64,000 nucleotides of DNA from Eucalyptus grandis (lineage: Eukaryota > Streptophyta > Magnoliopsida > Myrtales > Myrtaceae), in assembly GCF_016545825.1 (NCBI RefSeq), contig NC_052619.1, positions 45,227,682 to 45,291,681 of the forward strand, given 5' to 3'. The position numbers were made by a program, and so were the translations under genes. Positions 53,641 to 64,000 of this stretch are shown in pieces; within the stretch, counting starts at the first letter, position 1; every line of letters begins with the position of its first letter. The notes beneath the pieces are model-generated. The model saw nothing but the letters and a program-made list of their open reading frames with translations. It searched no databases and was not told where the DNA came from.

Positions 53641-55513
53641 TTATTTTTTGAAGCGAGAGAACCAAATGTGCCGAAACACCTTGATCTTTAGCACTCAAGT
53701 ATTTCATTCTTTGTTGCAACACGCTGACTTTGGTCCAAGCTATGAGACAATCCCCCGAAAATATAACATCAAATGACCCTGGGCCAAGTCAAATTAATAG
53801 ACTTCCATATCTGAATTTGGGATTTTATGATTCTACTTCTCGCTTTTGATCATTAGAGATGAGGTCTTTTTGACCATTTTGCTTCTTCTTTTGTGATCAA
53901 GTCGTTCCGTCTTTTGAAGAAGGCACACTTTACTTCTCCAGCATTCAACCATTTTTACCATCTCAAGGCATCATCTTGCGGATCAACCTACGAAAGCGAC
54001 TAAGTGAAGAGATAAAATCATACACCAATTCTTCTTGAAATTTGTTTTCAAAACATTTTGAAGCTAATGCATAAAGGTCCATTTGAAACACTTCGAGTTT
54101 TTTTTTTTTTTTTAACAATGGTTTTCACGAAACTGAATTCCATTACTAAAAAATGTGAGTTGCATGATTTACAAAAGCATTGATTGGGTTTGCAATCAAA
54201 ACCCAAAATGGAAAACATGATTTTTAACAAGAATAAAGACAATGGTAGAATACAAGAAACTCTTGTGTAGATGAGAGCAAAAATCAACTCTTGACCTAGC
54301 TCTAAAGTTCACTTCTTTATGTGGTCAAACATGAGAATGTCAAGAAGCATCACGCATAACCTGCAAAAAGATGGCAATGTCAATATGTGAATGAGAAAAT
54401 GATCTCTCAATGAGGTCGCTCTTACGACAAAATCGAGGCAACAATACATGCCCCATAGTCCCTATTATGGGATTTTGGTATTTCGCCAAGATTTTATCAT
54501 AAGAGAAGACATCATTAAAAAAATCAATCTGCGGCCATCAATCAAATGTCCACTCTTATTCTAAAAGTTTCGTATGAAAAAGTGGCATTGATTTTCAAAA
54601 GACTGATTTGTGATTTTATTTTTGCAAAAATGAGGTGACTTTTATTTTGAGAAATCTGTATATAAAATATTATTTGAATTTCAATCCCAGAATGTGAGAA
54701 AGAAAGAATTTGATGAAGAATGTGATATCAATTTTTGTGCCCCAAAATATAATATTGACTCAAAAGAATTTCTATGCAAAATGCGATTTTGAGCCTATAA
54801 TTGAAATTTAGACAAAACCATCTATCCAGTAGGGCCAGATTAAAAAGGCTTTATATTCAAAGTTCATTAGTGCTTGCCAATTTTTCAGTTATAAGCCCAC
54901 ATTATCGAGGGCATTTGTTGATCTCCGCGAATTTCAAAATAAAAGTTCAATAAAAAAAATGAGCAACTAAAAAGAAAAATGATACTTATGGTGGGTGGAG
55001 ATTTTTTTTTTTTTTTTTCTTTTTTTTTTTAATTACATAGACATGCACATGAGATGTGGTTTGATTTTTACTCTACATAACTCAAAATGGAGCCACGGGA
55101 TTACCAAATTGAACTGATGTGACTGCGACTAGGTCGAGGTTCCCATGACTCCAGCTTCTTCAAATAGTTGACCCGTGTCGCACAAGTGCCGACCAAGGCG
55201 GTAACTCTCAACACCTAGAAGGAAATTTCAAGCTTGAGATGGGCGACTCATACTACATAATTGTAGTCAGAGTGGTATCCATCTCAACATTATCCTAAGA
55301 AATCCTATGTAGCTCAGGTCCGATGGTAGGTTGTGAGTGCTAAGGTGTAGTGCAATGCAAAGAACACAAGAATGACAATTTATAAATAAGCAACACTTCA
55401 AAAGTCCAAAACATAAACATCCATTGCCAACTTCACACTTGCAAGACAAAGGACTAACAACCACTCCTCCCCTAATAACTCTCAATTGCAAAAACATTTA
55501 ACACTCGAGTTAG
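53641..55513. other. AT-rich sequence with no recognisable gene
   Basis: About 1.9 kb with poly-T runs (54097-54114 and 55002-55031), short AAAAT-rich patches and no ORF with a known domain. The passage ACATGCCCCATAGTCCC near 54450 and the text near 55110-55230 have the style of retroelement untranslated regions, but I cannot assign them. Confidence 0.5.
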
Positions 55514-55724
55514 TGTGGCATCCCAAAAATTCAAGACAAGCTCTAAGGTGTATTAAAGCCCATAATTAGGTAATGAAATTACCTATGGTTTATGCTTTAG
55601 CCATTAGTCTCCTCTTAAGACTAAGTGATATAGGCTTGTGTTCATGAAATTTTGAAATTAGTATTATAGGATAAATTAATGAGAATGATTTATCCTTGGC
55701 CATGTGAAATTTAAAACTTAAAAC

Positions 55725-55733
55725 CTATAAAAG
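55725..55733 (+). promoter_or_regulatory. Candidate TATA box of the solo LTR2
   Basis: CTATAAAAG about 210 bp into the LTR, at a position comparable to TATAAAA in both gypsy-2 LTRs. Confidence 0.45.
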
Positions 55734-55998
55734 AAAGAATAAAAGGTAAAATTTGACTTTTATTTAGGTTTGGGCCTTAGGCCCAAGAGTGGACTTTTGA
55801 TGGGCCAAGATAGTCGGCCCATTGAAGCCCATAAATGGGCTGTCGTCGGCCACAAGGGAGGCCGGCCCAATCCAAGCCCAAGCCCAAAGCTCATCTTGCA
55901 TGTGTCATGCCAAGTGGCAAGAGGAGGGCTTCATGCATTGGCTATCAAGGGTGGCTACTAATCATTGCTAATGATCGTGGGTTAGGGGAAATAAAAGG

Positions 55999-56070
55999 GG
56001 GAGAGAGAGAGAGAGTGGCCGGTTAGTGGTTTTCGGCCAAGCCAAGTGTGAGAGAGAGAGAGAGAGAGAG
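55999..56070 (+). repeat. Two GA microsatellites in the solo LTR2
   Basis: GA runs at 55999-56012 and 56049-56070, on either side of a GGCCGGTTAGTGG stretch. They lie at the place of the (GA)17 run of the gypsy-2 5' LTR. Confidence 0.9.
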
Positions 56071-56372
56071 AATCGCCGAGAGAGGGAGAGGAACCGAGGA
56101 GGAGAAGGAGCCGTCCACCCGTCGCCGCCCGCACGCCGTCCGTCCGTCGCCGGTGTGCCGTCCGTTTGCTGTCATCTGCTTGATCTTAGAGGCAAGTTAG
56201 GATCGATTTCCACTCTTGCATGTGTGATTTGTTGGTGCTAGATCTCGGATGTTAGGGTAGGCAAAATCGAAGCTAGAATTGAAAATACTTGCTGATTTCG
56301 TGTAAACCGCCCAACCCAGAATCTTGTGGAGGCTTGCATGCATGTTTCGAGTAGGATTTTGACTTTGATTTC

Positions 56373-57190
56373 TCATGAAAGTTGTAGCCAACATCTTAAA
56401 CTACAACATACTAAAATTTGGGATAAAATTGATGAGATTTAATGGGTAAAACCCTCTTCTTACGAAGACACTAGATCTGGAACTGTTTTGCTGACCTTAC
56501 GGTAGATTTGTGGGTTGCATGTCGATTTTTACCGAGAATATCTCCCCGAAGTCTTCATGAAACTTGTAGAGAACATCCTAAATACTAACATACTCAAATT
56601 TGAGGTAAAATGAGCAAGTTTAGCCTAGTGAATCGACTCACTCTTGAAGACGGTAAATCTGGAAACACGGTACTGGACACCCGAGACTTCTTGGACCCAT
56701 ATGGTGACTATTATTTGGAAATTTCACTTAGATCCCTTAATGAAAGTTGTAGGGGACCTCTTGAAGTAAAACATATCCAAATTTCAGAGGAAACGAAGAA
56801 GAATAAGTGGGTAAAAAATCGATGTTTCGGAGATAACTATACTGGACGTTTCGGTGCTAGAATCAGAAGCTTCGGACGACTATATATATATAGAACGAAT
56901 ATGGCATAGATGTCTTCATGAAAAATATACCTTAGTGTCTTATCTATAATCTGGTAAAATTTCATAATTTTCGGAGGTCATTCGGGTATTTTATTTGAAT
57001 TATTTCAAAAACTGCGCATTCTGTTTCTATCCGAAATTGCATGCTGTATTTGTGTGAATTATATCTTCTTGTGTGAAACTCTTTTGGGCATGTGTTCTTC
57101 ATGAAATTGTTATCTTATTGACTTGTCTATCACATGTCTTGATTTCATGATTTTTTGAGAATCATATGGATATTTAAATTTAAATATTTT
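56373..57190 (+). repeat. Five-unit, about 183-bp tandem array in the solo LTR2
   Basis: Units start with TCATGAAAGTTGTAG-like sequence at 56373, 56555, 56737, 56916 and 57099. The spacing and the order of unit variants match the arrays in gypsy-2, so the array is older than the split of these copies. Confidence 0.82.
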
Positions 57191-57449
57191 CTAAAATGGT
57201 ATAAGCTGGAATTTAGTAAACTTCAAAAAGGCATGAAAAATGGACTATTATAAATTGTATGGACTCCATGAATTGTATTGTTATGAGTGATTGTGTCTTG
57301 CTGCATGTATGGTGATGATTTGAGATGCATGTATGAATTCAAAGGTTGAAAATGATCTTGATTGCCATCACATCACATGCCATGTTAAAATTGAACTATA
57401 ATTGAAGATGTGATTTGAGATAAATGAAAAGGCTGTCGGAGGTGTGAGC

Positions 57450-57760
57450 CGACGATGCCCCGGGAGTGTTGGGATGCCTAGCTAGAAGGGTACGGCCGGT
57501 TGCCCGGTGGCCTTGAATGGCCGAATACCGGAGGGTCCTTGGGAGTATCAGGATGCCCGGAGAGTGGGGGTGCCGGAAGCTCGGCAGGTATTATGCCGAG
57601 GGATGCCTCGCGATGCCAGTTGGAGTGCAAGATGCCTGGCTAGAAGGGTACGGCCGGTTGCCCGGTGGCCTTAAATGGCTGAATGCCGGAGGGTCCTCGT
57701 GATGCCAGTTGGGGTACGAGATGCCCAGAGAGTGGGGGAGTCGGATGCCTGATTGTATCT
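57450..57760 (+). repeat. GC-rich GATGCC/GGTGCCGGA repeats in the solo LTR2
   Basis: The block includes a partial duplication: GGCTAGAAGGGTACGGCCGG followed by TTGCCCGGTGGCCTT occurs near 57480 and again near 57640. It is longer than in gypsy-2. Confidence 0.7.
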
Positions 57761-57868
57761 TGGATACATGTGGGATGCAAACATTGGTCCCGGGAAAGAG
57801 AAATATGGCGGTCCAAAATGAAAGGATGAAATTGAGAAATTGAAATTGAATTCTGCATGATGATATAT

Positions 57869-58052
57869 GCATGACATGATGATGATGAGTGCATGGATGC
57901 ATGATGATGATGATGGTACATGTGATATGATGATGATGAGTGCATGGATGCATGGTAATGATGATGGTACATGTGACATGATGATGGTAGGTGTATGTCA
58001 TGATGGTGATGACTATATGATGATGTATGTACATGAGGTATGATGACGTGTG
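57869..58052 (+). repeat. Minisatellite of ATGATGATGAGTGCATGGATG units in the solo LTR2
   Basis: About three imperfect units related to the 59-bp units of gypsy-2 (4127-4344 and 12311-12589), with shorter spacing. ORFs crossing it in reverse (His/Ser-rich) are repeat by-products. Confidence 0.75.
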
Positions 58053-58209
58053 CATGGTACCAAGGTAAGTTGTGCATGGATGCCTTAATGACATGTGATG
58101 TTATGATTGTGATGATTGTGTGGCATGATGTATTGAGTGTATTATTGGTCCTTTACCTGCTAAGTGGTTGTACTCACCCCTTTGAGGACCAACATTTCAT
58201 ATTAGCAAG

Positions 58210-58461
58210 ATGCCGCTCTCTGCTGTCACACGAGGCATCTTTTACGGCCTTCCTTCGGATGTAGAGGTCGAGTGTGTGGAGATCGACTGTCCCACCATTC
58301 CTGGTCTAACATTTATTCGAGTTCGTGCCTTAGTGATGTATGACGTGGGCTTGGTTGGGGGCCCTGTCATTCAAGAGTTCATATCCGTCCATGTTCGTCG
58401 AGACGGAGTGATGCATGGGATGTTGCCGCTGCCACCGCCTGATGCACCGGTATGGGTGTGA
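58210..58461 (+). CDS. Intact 83-codon ORF inside the solo LTR2, function unknown
   Basis: ATG at 58210 follows the sequence AACATTTCATATTAGCAAG, downstream of a GTACTCACCCC stretch; the stop is TGA at 58459. It has no signal peptide and no membrane segment. The middle is rich in Val/Ile with paired acidic and Cys residues (VEVECVEIDC), then RVRALVMYDVGL, FISVHVRRDGV and a Pro-rich end. The copies in the gypsy-2 LTRs are broken, but differences from the 12751 copy are concentrated in third codon positions (about 40 of 65). It may be a small protein of the LTR2 family. A lone solo LTR copy is probably no longer used. No family is recognised. Confidence 0.6.
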   Translation: MPLSAVTRGIFYGLPSDVEVECVEIDCPTIPGLTFIRVRALVMYDVGLVGGPVIQEFISVHVRRDGVMHGMLPLPPPDAPVWV

Positions 58462-58880
58462 GGGCTCGTGCGTGAGAAGTAGGAGCTGAAACTTTTTGGG
58501 ATGACTAGCCAACACTAGTTGATGGGGGGATCTTGCACGATAGACGTAGTGGGTCGAGCGTTTCTTTTTTAGGTTATGGCCGAGTGTGGCTACAGGTCTT
58601 GGCCTTTCTTTTGATGTACCGACCCAAGAAAACCCATCATGGAAATATGTAAAGAAAAGTGTCGTGGCCTTATATTTTCTTATGATGTTTAGTGGTGTGC
58701 AATTGTATCATGGTTGATGGAGGGAGAGATGGCGATATTATACTTTGCTTCCGCTAATGAGTCGCGTTGGGACCATTTTCAAAAAAAAAAATGTCTATGA
58801 TTTACGACGCTTCTTCTGAGAGATGTAATTAGGTGTAGCATTAAGTGCCTGTGGCGACCTAAGGGGGTTCGGGGTGCCAC

Positions 58881-59218
58881 AATTAGGGACATACCTAATA
58901 TCCTTGCTGCCAAAAATTATTTTGGAATAAGATAGATTTAGGCCTAAATCCTCTAAGGTGCAAACCAGTCCTCAATGGAGTCACTAAGCTATCATGACCT
59001 ATCCCTCACCTAACCCTAGAGGGAGAGATAGGTTTAGGAGTATTGCCTAAAGGATGAGCCTACGGCCCATGATCAGGCATGAGCTCTCTCAAGCTTATAT
59101 CTCACATGACAGTGGGGTGTTCATAAGAATTTTGTAATATGGAGTTGCCACTAGCCTATTGTGGTTGGCTAGAAACAAAATGAGACGTGAGACTGTATTT
59201 TTTTTTTTTTTGGTAAAA
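58881..59218. other. Segment between solo LTR2 and the LTR3 candidate
   Basis: About 340 bases with no ORF of note. It contains GGAGTTGCCACTAGCCTATT and GGCTAGAAACAAAATGAG, which recur in better form (GGAGTCGCCACTAGCCTC, GGCTAGAAACCCAATCGAG) near 59395-59440, so it is a diverged partial repeat of the start of the next element. It ends with a T14 run and GGTAAAAGG (59199-59218). Confidence 0.5.
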
Positions 59219-62200
59219 GGTGTCGCGACCCGATCTCGCCGCCCCTCGAAATGTCCAAGGAGGGAAAGGTCGAGTTTAGGGATACTTGATCACGAGAGTT
59301 TCCTCACGAGATCACGAGCTCTCCCAAGCTCGTACCCCACGTGACAACGAGTTTATTTATGCGGTCTAATTGTTTAACAACCTAATAATATACAGGAGTC
59401 GCCACTAGCCTCAACTTTGGGGGTCGGCTAGAAACCCAATCGAGGGTCAGGAGTGTCTCCTCAATTTCTACACAATCAGATATCTAGGTTCGGGGACTTG
59501 GGTTACGCTAATATTGCTATTAGCGCCCTTTCGGTACCTAGACAGTATGTTGTGTTTTTCCTAACATGTCCATGCGTTTCTTTTTATATTTTTAGTATCG
59601 TTATTTCTAGACTAAGTGATCATGCGTGGTGGATTACTTTCATTCTATTCTATTTCTAAAAAATGAAAGGAAAACGAATAATGAAAATGAAATTGCAAGA
59701 CATTAAGTAGAAAATCAAGGAAAGCAGTTAAACCTAATTATGCAATTCTAAAATATAAAAGAGAAAACAATTGGGAAAGAAAGAAAACCCACAACTCGTC
59801 GGTTTTTATACAATGCATGGAACCCGAAACATATGTCCGGAAAATAAATATTACATGACAATGGTCGGAATGGACATCGACCTTCACCATCTTCACGCTT
59901 TATCCATGTTCATAATCCTATTCTAAACCTAATCTAAGAAATCCGGATGACTAGATGCATACAAATGAAAGAAACAATCATCACGTATCAAAACAAACAA
60001 AAGCAAGACATTTTTTATGTTCACAAATGGTGGCTAAAGTCACAAAGTCCCTAAGTCAAGTTATATGCGACATCTCAAGGTTCAGCATTGTTATGTGCCA
60101 CACCTAAATCATTCATCTAATGATCACATGCAAAGCATATAACATGACAAGCATCCAAGCCATATAATCTTGGTTCTCAGTTAATCAAACAAATGAATGA
60201 GCTGACTAAGGATCACTTACTAAAAATATGCATCTTTGAACATGTAAAATTGACAAGAGAATTGACACGTGATATCATTATCCCACGGGCAAATAAGCTA
60301 AGACAAAATCCATCTAATCTATGCTTAATCCACAATTTCCAGCACGTAATCAGAATTGTAACAGAGCACACTAGACTGCAAATTGTGATTGTTTGATGAC
60401 AAATTGCCATAAAATTGAAGCTATATCTTCTCACAAGCACGTATGAGTCTACTTGATCAAAATGGCATCAATCCATAACCAAACTAGCCTCAAGATGGAA
60501 TCAAATGCACACCTAATCATGGGAAACAACTTTTATGGCAAAAGTTTTTTAACGTGAGCTACATAGAAGTTTATGAAAATTCAAGAATGCACAATATCAC
60601 GTTGGAATTGCAGCAAAATATCAGGATGTCATGACACATTAATAGTGATTTGATCTAAAAAGGAAAATCTAAAGAATATGAAATTTTACCACAGCGCGAA
60701 CAAAAGAGAGACGAACAACTTTTGTTAAGGATCCAATCCTAGAATTCCTTAACAAAAAAATCATAGAAAAATGACGAGGTCAGCTTTGACAATGGAAAAA
60801 CATGGGTCATGAATTTCATTTTATGACAGATTTATATCATGCGAATCACAAGAGAAGTTGAGTCCAATTGATATGCAAATCATGTGAAATCAGCATCATA
60901 GGAACATATTTCACGAGGAAGCTTCTCAAAAATTTTAACACGTGAATTTCTAAAAGTTCAAGAACATGAACAAGTCAACTAGGAATAGAACATGGTAGCA
61001 TGTCATACCGTCATTCTACAACATATTGAAAGCAATCGGACAAATCTACTATCTCACCTTAAGACTAACAGCAACTAGCCACAGAAAAGACAGCATTTCC
61101 CTAATTGAATCAATTCCAAAATAAAATAAAATAAAATAAAATAACTGCATGTTATAACCAAAGGCATTTCATAAGGCATCGATTCATGAATCCATGTATA
61201 ACATCCAGCAGAAAATCAGCACAAGGTTGAACAATGCATATCAGTAAAGAGTCGACAACAAGGTCCGATCTATGATCTAAACTCCACTCCACCAGAAGTC
61301 AATTCCTCACCAAGCTTGACTAAATCATTGTTCACACTAGCAACATGAGTAGATGATTATGTAACCGCATAACATAACATCATCCTGCATGTCAAAGTAT
61401 GCATACAACAACAATCTCAGCAAAATCATATTTTAGAATGCATGATATCGAAGGCACCCCATTATGCTATGAAAAATTGAGAGAAAATCCTAATTACCAA
61501 AACTAGTTCAAATGATGTTACGACACAATTCTTGTAACAGTCAAAGACATAAAGCGTGTTTGTTCAGAATCAGATGCTTTGAGCAAGTCATCCCCTTTCC
61601 TTCAACAACTAACAAAAGTCCCAACATCTCGGTTAGTTCATCACAATCTAAGGCTTTCAATGGTCCACATCAGCTTCCCATTACAGGATATTGCCAAAAG
61701 GAGCATCCATAACCATTTGTTCCAAGCTGAAAGTGAGTGGCACCGGTATCTCCACATAACAAAGTCTAACCATGTATCGTCTTCCTTAGCTAAAGGCCGA
61801 GCTTCGATCTTTTCAGATCAAAGTAAACAGATACTCCATAGCTATCCAATTCAAGGACTTCTACATGCCTCGAAAGACCATTTTCTTCAATAAGGACAAG
61901 GCCGACATTGGTTTATTACATCGAATAGGTGGAGGGCATTTCCAGGTTATGGAGCAAATGGCGTCAAACAGAACATCATGAACATGACAATTATCACGAA
62001 CGACACGCAGGCTAAAGTGACTTGGCAGAAGAGGCTAATGAAAACACACAACCTCGGAGCTAAAAAAAAACAGATACAAGTACAAAATCGATAGAGAAAG
62101 AGCGATCGAGAAAAAGACAGCGATCAAACCAAAGAGAGAGTAACAGATCATGCGCGAGACAGAGCAATCAAGAGAGAGAGAGAGAGAGAAAACCTGATCA

Positions 62201-62361
62201 AGCCGGAGACAGAGGGCCGCTATCACCGATCAGTTTCGAAGCTCTATCTTTGGAGCTGAGCCGAGACTTCCCACTCGGCGCGAACCTGAACCCCTATATC
62301 TCGAGCTTCGGAAGGGTGTGATCCGCAACGAGGGCGTCAGATCGATCAAGTGAGCGAGTGT

Positions 62362-62362
<1 letters not shown>

Positions 62363-62446
<84 letters not shown>
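62363..62446 (+). repeat. (GA)42 microsatellite
   Basis: The longest simple repeat in the window. Frames across it give only Arg-Glu or Leu-Ser runs. It lies in a GC-rich stretch (62150-63100) whose ORFs (161 and 224 codons forward, 107 reverse) are low-complexity. Confidence 0.97.
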
Positions 62447-62448
<2 letters not shown>

Positions 62449-63099
62449 CAGAATCCACAACCCGAACGGATTCAAAGAGAGAACAGAAATCGAAACCCTA
62501 ACAGATCGAGAAGGATAGAAAGAGAGCTCACCGATCCGGTGAGCCCGATCCAAAGAGAAGATCGGTTAAGCATCGTTGTTGTCGCCATTGCCGCCACCGT
62601 CTTCACCGGTCCTTGTCAATCGGTTCTGATCGATCGAAATCCTTTGAACCGAACAAATTTGTGGAGAGATTCCGATCAGGAGAGTCCGTTCGGCCGTTTT
62701 CCCAGAGACAGCCCAAGAACAAACAATCGAGAGATAACCAGCTCCGAGAGAAAACTAGCTCTCTGCCTTCTTGCGCAACACGAACACCAGCGACGAAATC
62801 CCGAACGAACTCCCACTCCACTCAGTCGGAGATAGGGATTTTAGCGGAGGAGGAGGTCGCGATCCGATTTCATCTAAAGGGAGGGCGAAGAGAAGGAGCC
62901 GCTACCGTCGCCGCCCCGCCACCGCGTTCGATCGTCAACTCCCGAGGTCATCACCGAGCTCGAAGAACCCTCGAAATCAGCTTCGCCAAAGAGAATTTCC
63001 GAGAGGAGTTCCGGAGAGAGAAAAGAGTACCCCCGAGCGAGCGAGCCCAAGAATCCTCCATGGAGAAAGAGTGGGAGCGAGAATCCCCGCGCGAACCCT

Positions 63100-63265
63100 T
63101 TTTTTTTCTTTTTCTTTTTTTCTTCTTTTTTTTCTTTTATTGTTTCCTTTACTTTTTTCTTGTTTTCTTTTCATTTTCAATAATTTTTTTTAATGTTTTC
63201 ATTCATTCATTTTTTAAAAATCTTTTTGGCTCTTTATTCTTTTTCTCCTTTTTTTTTATATATTT
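63100..63265 (+). repeat. T-rich low-complexity tract
   Basis: Mostly TTTC/TTTT with short interruptions; it causes the Phe-rich tails of ORFs ending here. Confidence 0.9.
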
Positions 63266-63317
63266 TTCTTGCAAAATGAATGTTTAAAACATCAACAAAA
63301 ATTTCGAGTGTCAACAA

Positions 63318-64000
63318 ATTGCCCCTCTTTGAGTGGGAGTTTGAAGAGGTTCCACTTAAAGACAAAATTGATACCTGCAATTTTTAGTTGACCCAACTTC
63401 AGAAATAGTGAAATGACAAGCAATGATACTTGGTTAGAGACGTACCTGATACTTACCTTTGCTCATAAGGGTATCTGAACTGTTGGGGTTTATTCACTAT
63501 GTCTCTGTTTCTCTTTCTCGTGGAATGGAACGAAGGCAATGAAATCATTAAATGAAAAAGGAATGGTTTAAGGATAACCACTAACCTAAAGACAAGGTTT
63601 TAAGATAGAACTTGGGGACAAGGTTTTAAGTTGACCTAGAACTGTGTGGTTTAAACCGGGAGAAGGGTCTTACCGTGTAATAACGGGCTTCGACCGAGAA
63701 AAGGTCCTTTCGACCTGGAAAAGGATCTTACCGTGTAATAACGGGCTTTGACCGGGAAAAGGGTCTTTTCGACCAGGTATGATAGTTTCACCATATACTA
63801 ACGAGTTTCGACTGAGAGAAAGGTCTTACCGTATACTAACGAGTTTCGACTGAGAGAAAGGTCTTACCGTGTAATAACGAGCTTTGACCGGGAGATTTTC
63901 AAAATTGCTAGAGAACCAATCTTGCGAAATAACATTGATTATCAAATCCTTTCAGAGAAAATTTTAACAAAATGAGATTTGATTAACCATCTAAAGGTTA
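63318..64000 (+). other. Sequence after the LTR3 candidate, with a short tandem repeat
   Basis: It starts AATTGCCCCTCTTTGAGTGG, with no recognisable primer site. No ORF of interest is seen. A tandem block is listed separately. It may be the leader of an LTR3 element continuing outside the window. Confidence 0.4.
63650..63895 (+). repeat. Tandem repeat built on GGTCTTACCGTGTAATAACG
   Basis: About five imperfect units of about 45-60 bp combine GGTCTTACCGTGTAATAACG with a half reading GGGCTTCGACCGAGAAAA or GAGTTTCGACTGAGAGAAA. The last complete pair of units is nearly identical. Confidence 0.85.

Larger units (their letters stand above)
55514..58880 (+). mobile_element. Solo LTR of family LTR2, with imperfect TSD GTTAG/ATTAG
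   Basis: 3367 bp from TGTGGCATCCC to GGGGTGCCACA. It aligns along its length with both gypsy-2 LTRs but is clearly more diverged. It is flanked by GTTAG (55509-55513) and ATTAG (58881-58885), and no gag-pol follows, so it is a solo LTR. It contains a CTATAAAAG (55725), a dense GCCCA cluster (55765-55890), GA runs, the 183-bp array (56373-57190), the ATGCCCGG block, a minisatellite (57869-58052) and an intact small ORF (58210-58461). Confidence 0.92.
59219..63317 (+). repeat. Candidate long LTR of a third family (LTR3), about 4.1 kb
   Basis: It starts TGTCGCGACCCG and ends GAGTGTCAACA, giving TG...CA ends. The end resembles the one at 14270-14312. It is AT-rich for 3 kb (59640-62150), then GC-rich with a GA microsatellite (62363-62446), then a T-rich tract (63100-63260), an order like that of the other long LTRs. 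I see no duplicated target site and no partner copy, so the borders are tentative. No ORF in it has a known domain. Confidence 0.4.

Noticed and set aside
57591..58094. Reverse His/Ser-rich ORFs of 167, 145 and 102 codons
   Set aside because: Translations of the ATGATGATG minisatellite in all three frames.
62350..63287. 161-, 224- and 140-codon forward ORFs
   Set aside because: They consist of Arg-Glu repeats from (GA)42 and Phe runs from the T-rich tract; the frames overlap and none has a domain.

Overview
This window comes from a flowering-plant nuclear genome and appears to be almost entirely a nest of LTR retrotransposons. The evidence is the element mix: Ty3/gypsy chromoviruses of Tekay type with a C-terminal chromodomain, an Athila-type gypsy element, and three Ty1/copia elements, one resembling the Sirevirus group. 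Primer-binding sites match initiator tRNA-Met, and microsatellites of GA/CT and TA are common. I found no intact host gene, no rRNA or tRNA gene and no CRISPR array. The species cannot be told from the sequence alone.

Layout. 1-1420 is a truncated LTR of family LTR1. 1851-13437 is a nearly complete Tekay-type element (gypsy-2, + strand) with 3.3-3.4 kb LTRs (family LTR2), sitting in older sequence (1421-1850 and 13438-14312). 14313-24275 is an Athila-like element on the - strand, split in gag by an LTR1 solo LTR (17957-21549) with a perfect 5-bp target duplication. 24276-27860 is a decayed copia element (copia-1, - strand) whose LTR was itself hit by the Athila element. 27861-34941 is a truncated gypsy element (gypsy-1, - strand) whose 5' LTR belongs to LTR1, which makes the other LTR1 copies solo LTRs or fragments. 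34942-43450 is a Sirevirus-like copia (copia-2, - strand), with another LTR1 solo LTR (35566-38941) inserted in its reverse transcriptase gene. 43451-45124 and 53378-53640 are unrecognised, decayed sequence split by copia-3 (45125-53377, - strand, 391-bp LTRs, TSD AGATG). Copia-3 carries a Mutator-like MITE with a 9-bp duplication in its leader. 55514-58880 is a solo LTR2. 59219-63317 is a possible third long LTR, followed by a short tandem repeat near the window end.

All gag-pol genes here carry stops, frameshifts or lost catalytic residues, so no element looks autonomous. They show successive rounds of insertion: copia-1 was hit by Athila, then Athila by LTR1; copia-2 was hit by gypsy-1 and by LTR1; an undetermined sequence was hit by copia-3, with the MITE inside copia-3.

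The most unusual signal is inside the LTRs. Both Tekay-like LTR families carry, near their 3' end and just after a TCACCCC-type stretch and an AG, a short open reading frame conserved between copies. In LTR2 (83 codons) I compared two copies codon by codon: about 40 third-position changes against about 15 first and 10 second. That is the pattern of protein-level selection, so these LTRs may encode a small protein of their own. The LTR2 family also has five ordered repeats of about 183 bp inside the LTR, a different minisatellite whose unit number differs between the two LTRs of one element, a GA microsatellite and a cluster of GCCCA motifs. A separate striking signal is two stubs of poly(A) plus CTTTACC, each flanked by 11-bp direct repeats, which look like extremely short LINE-type insertions.
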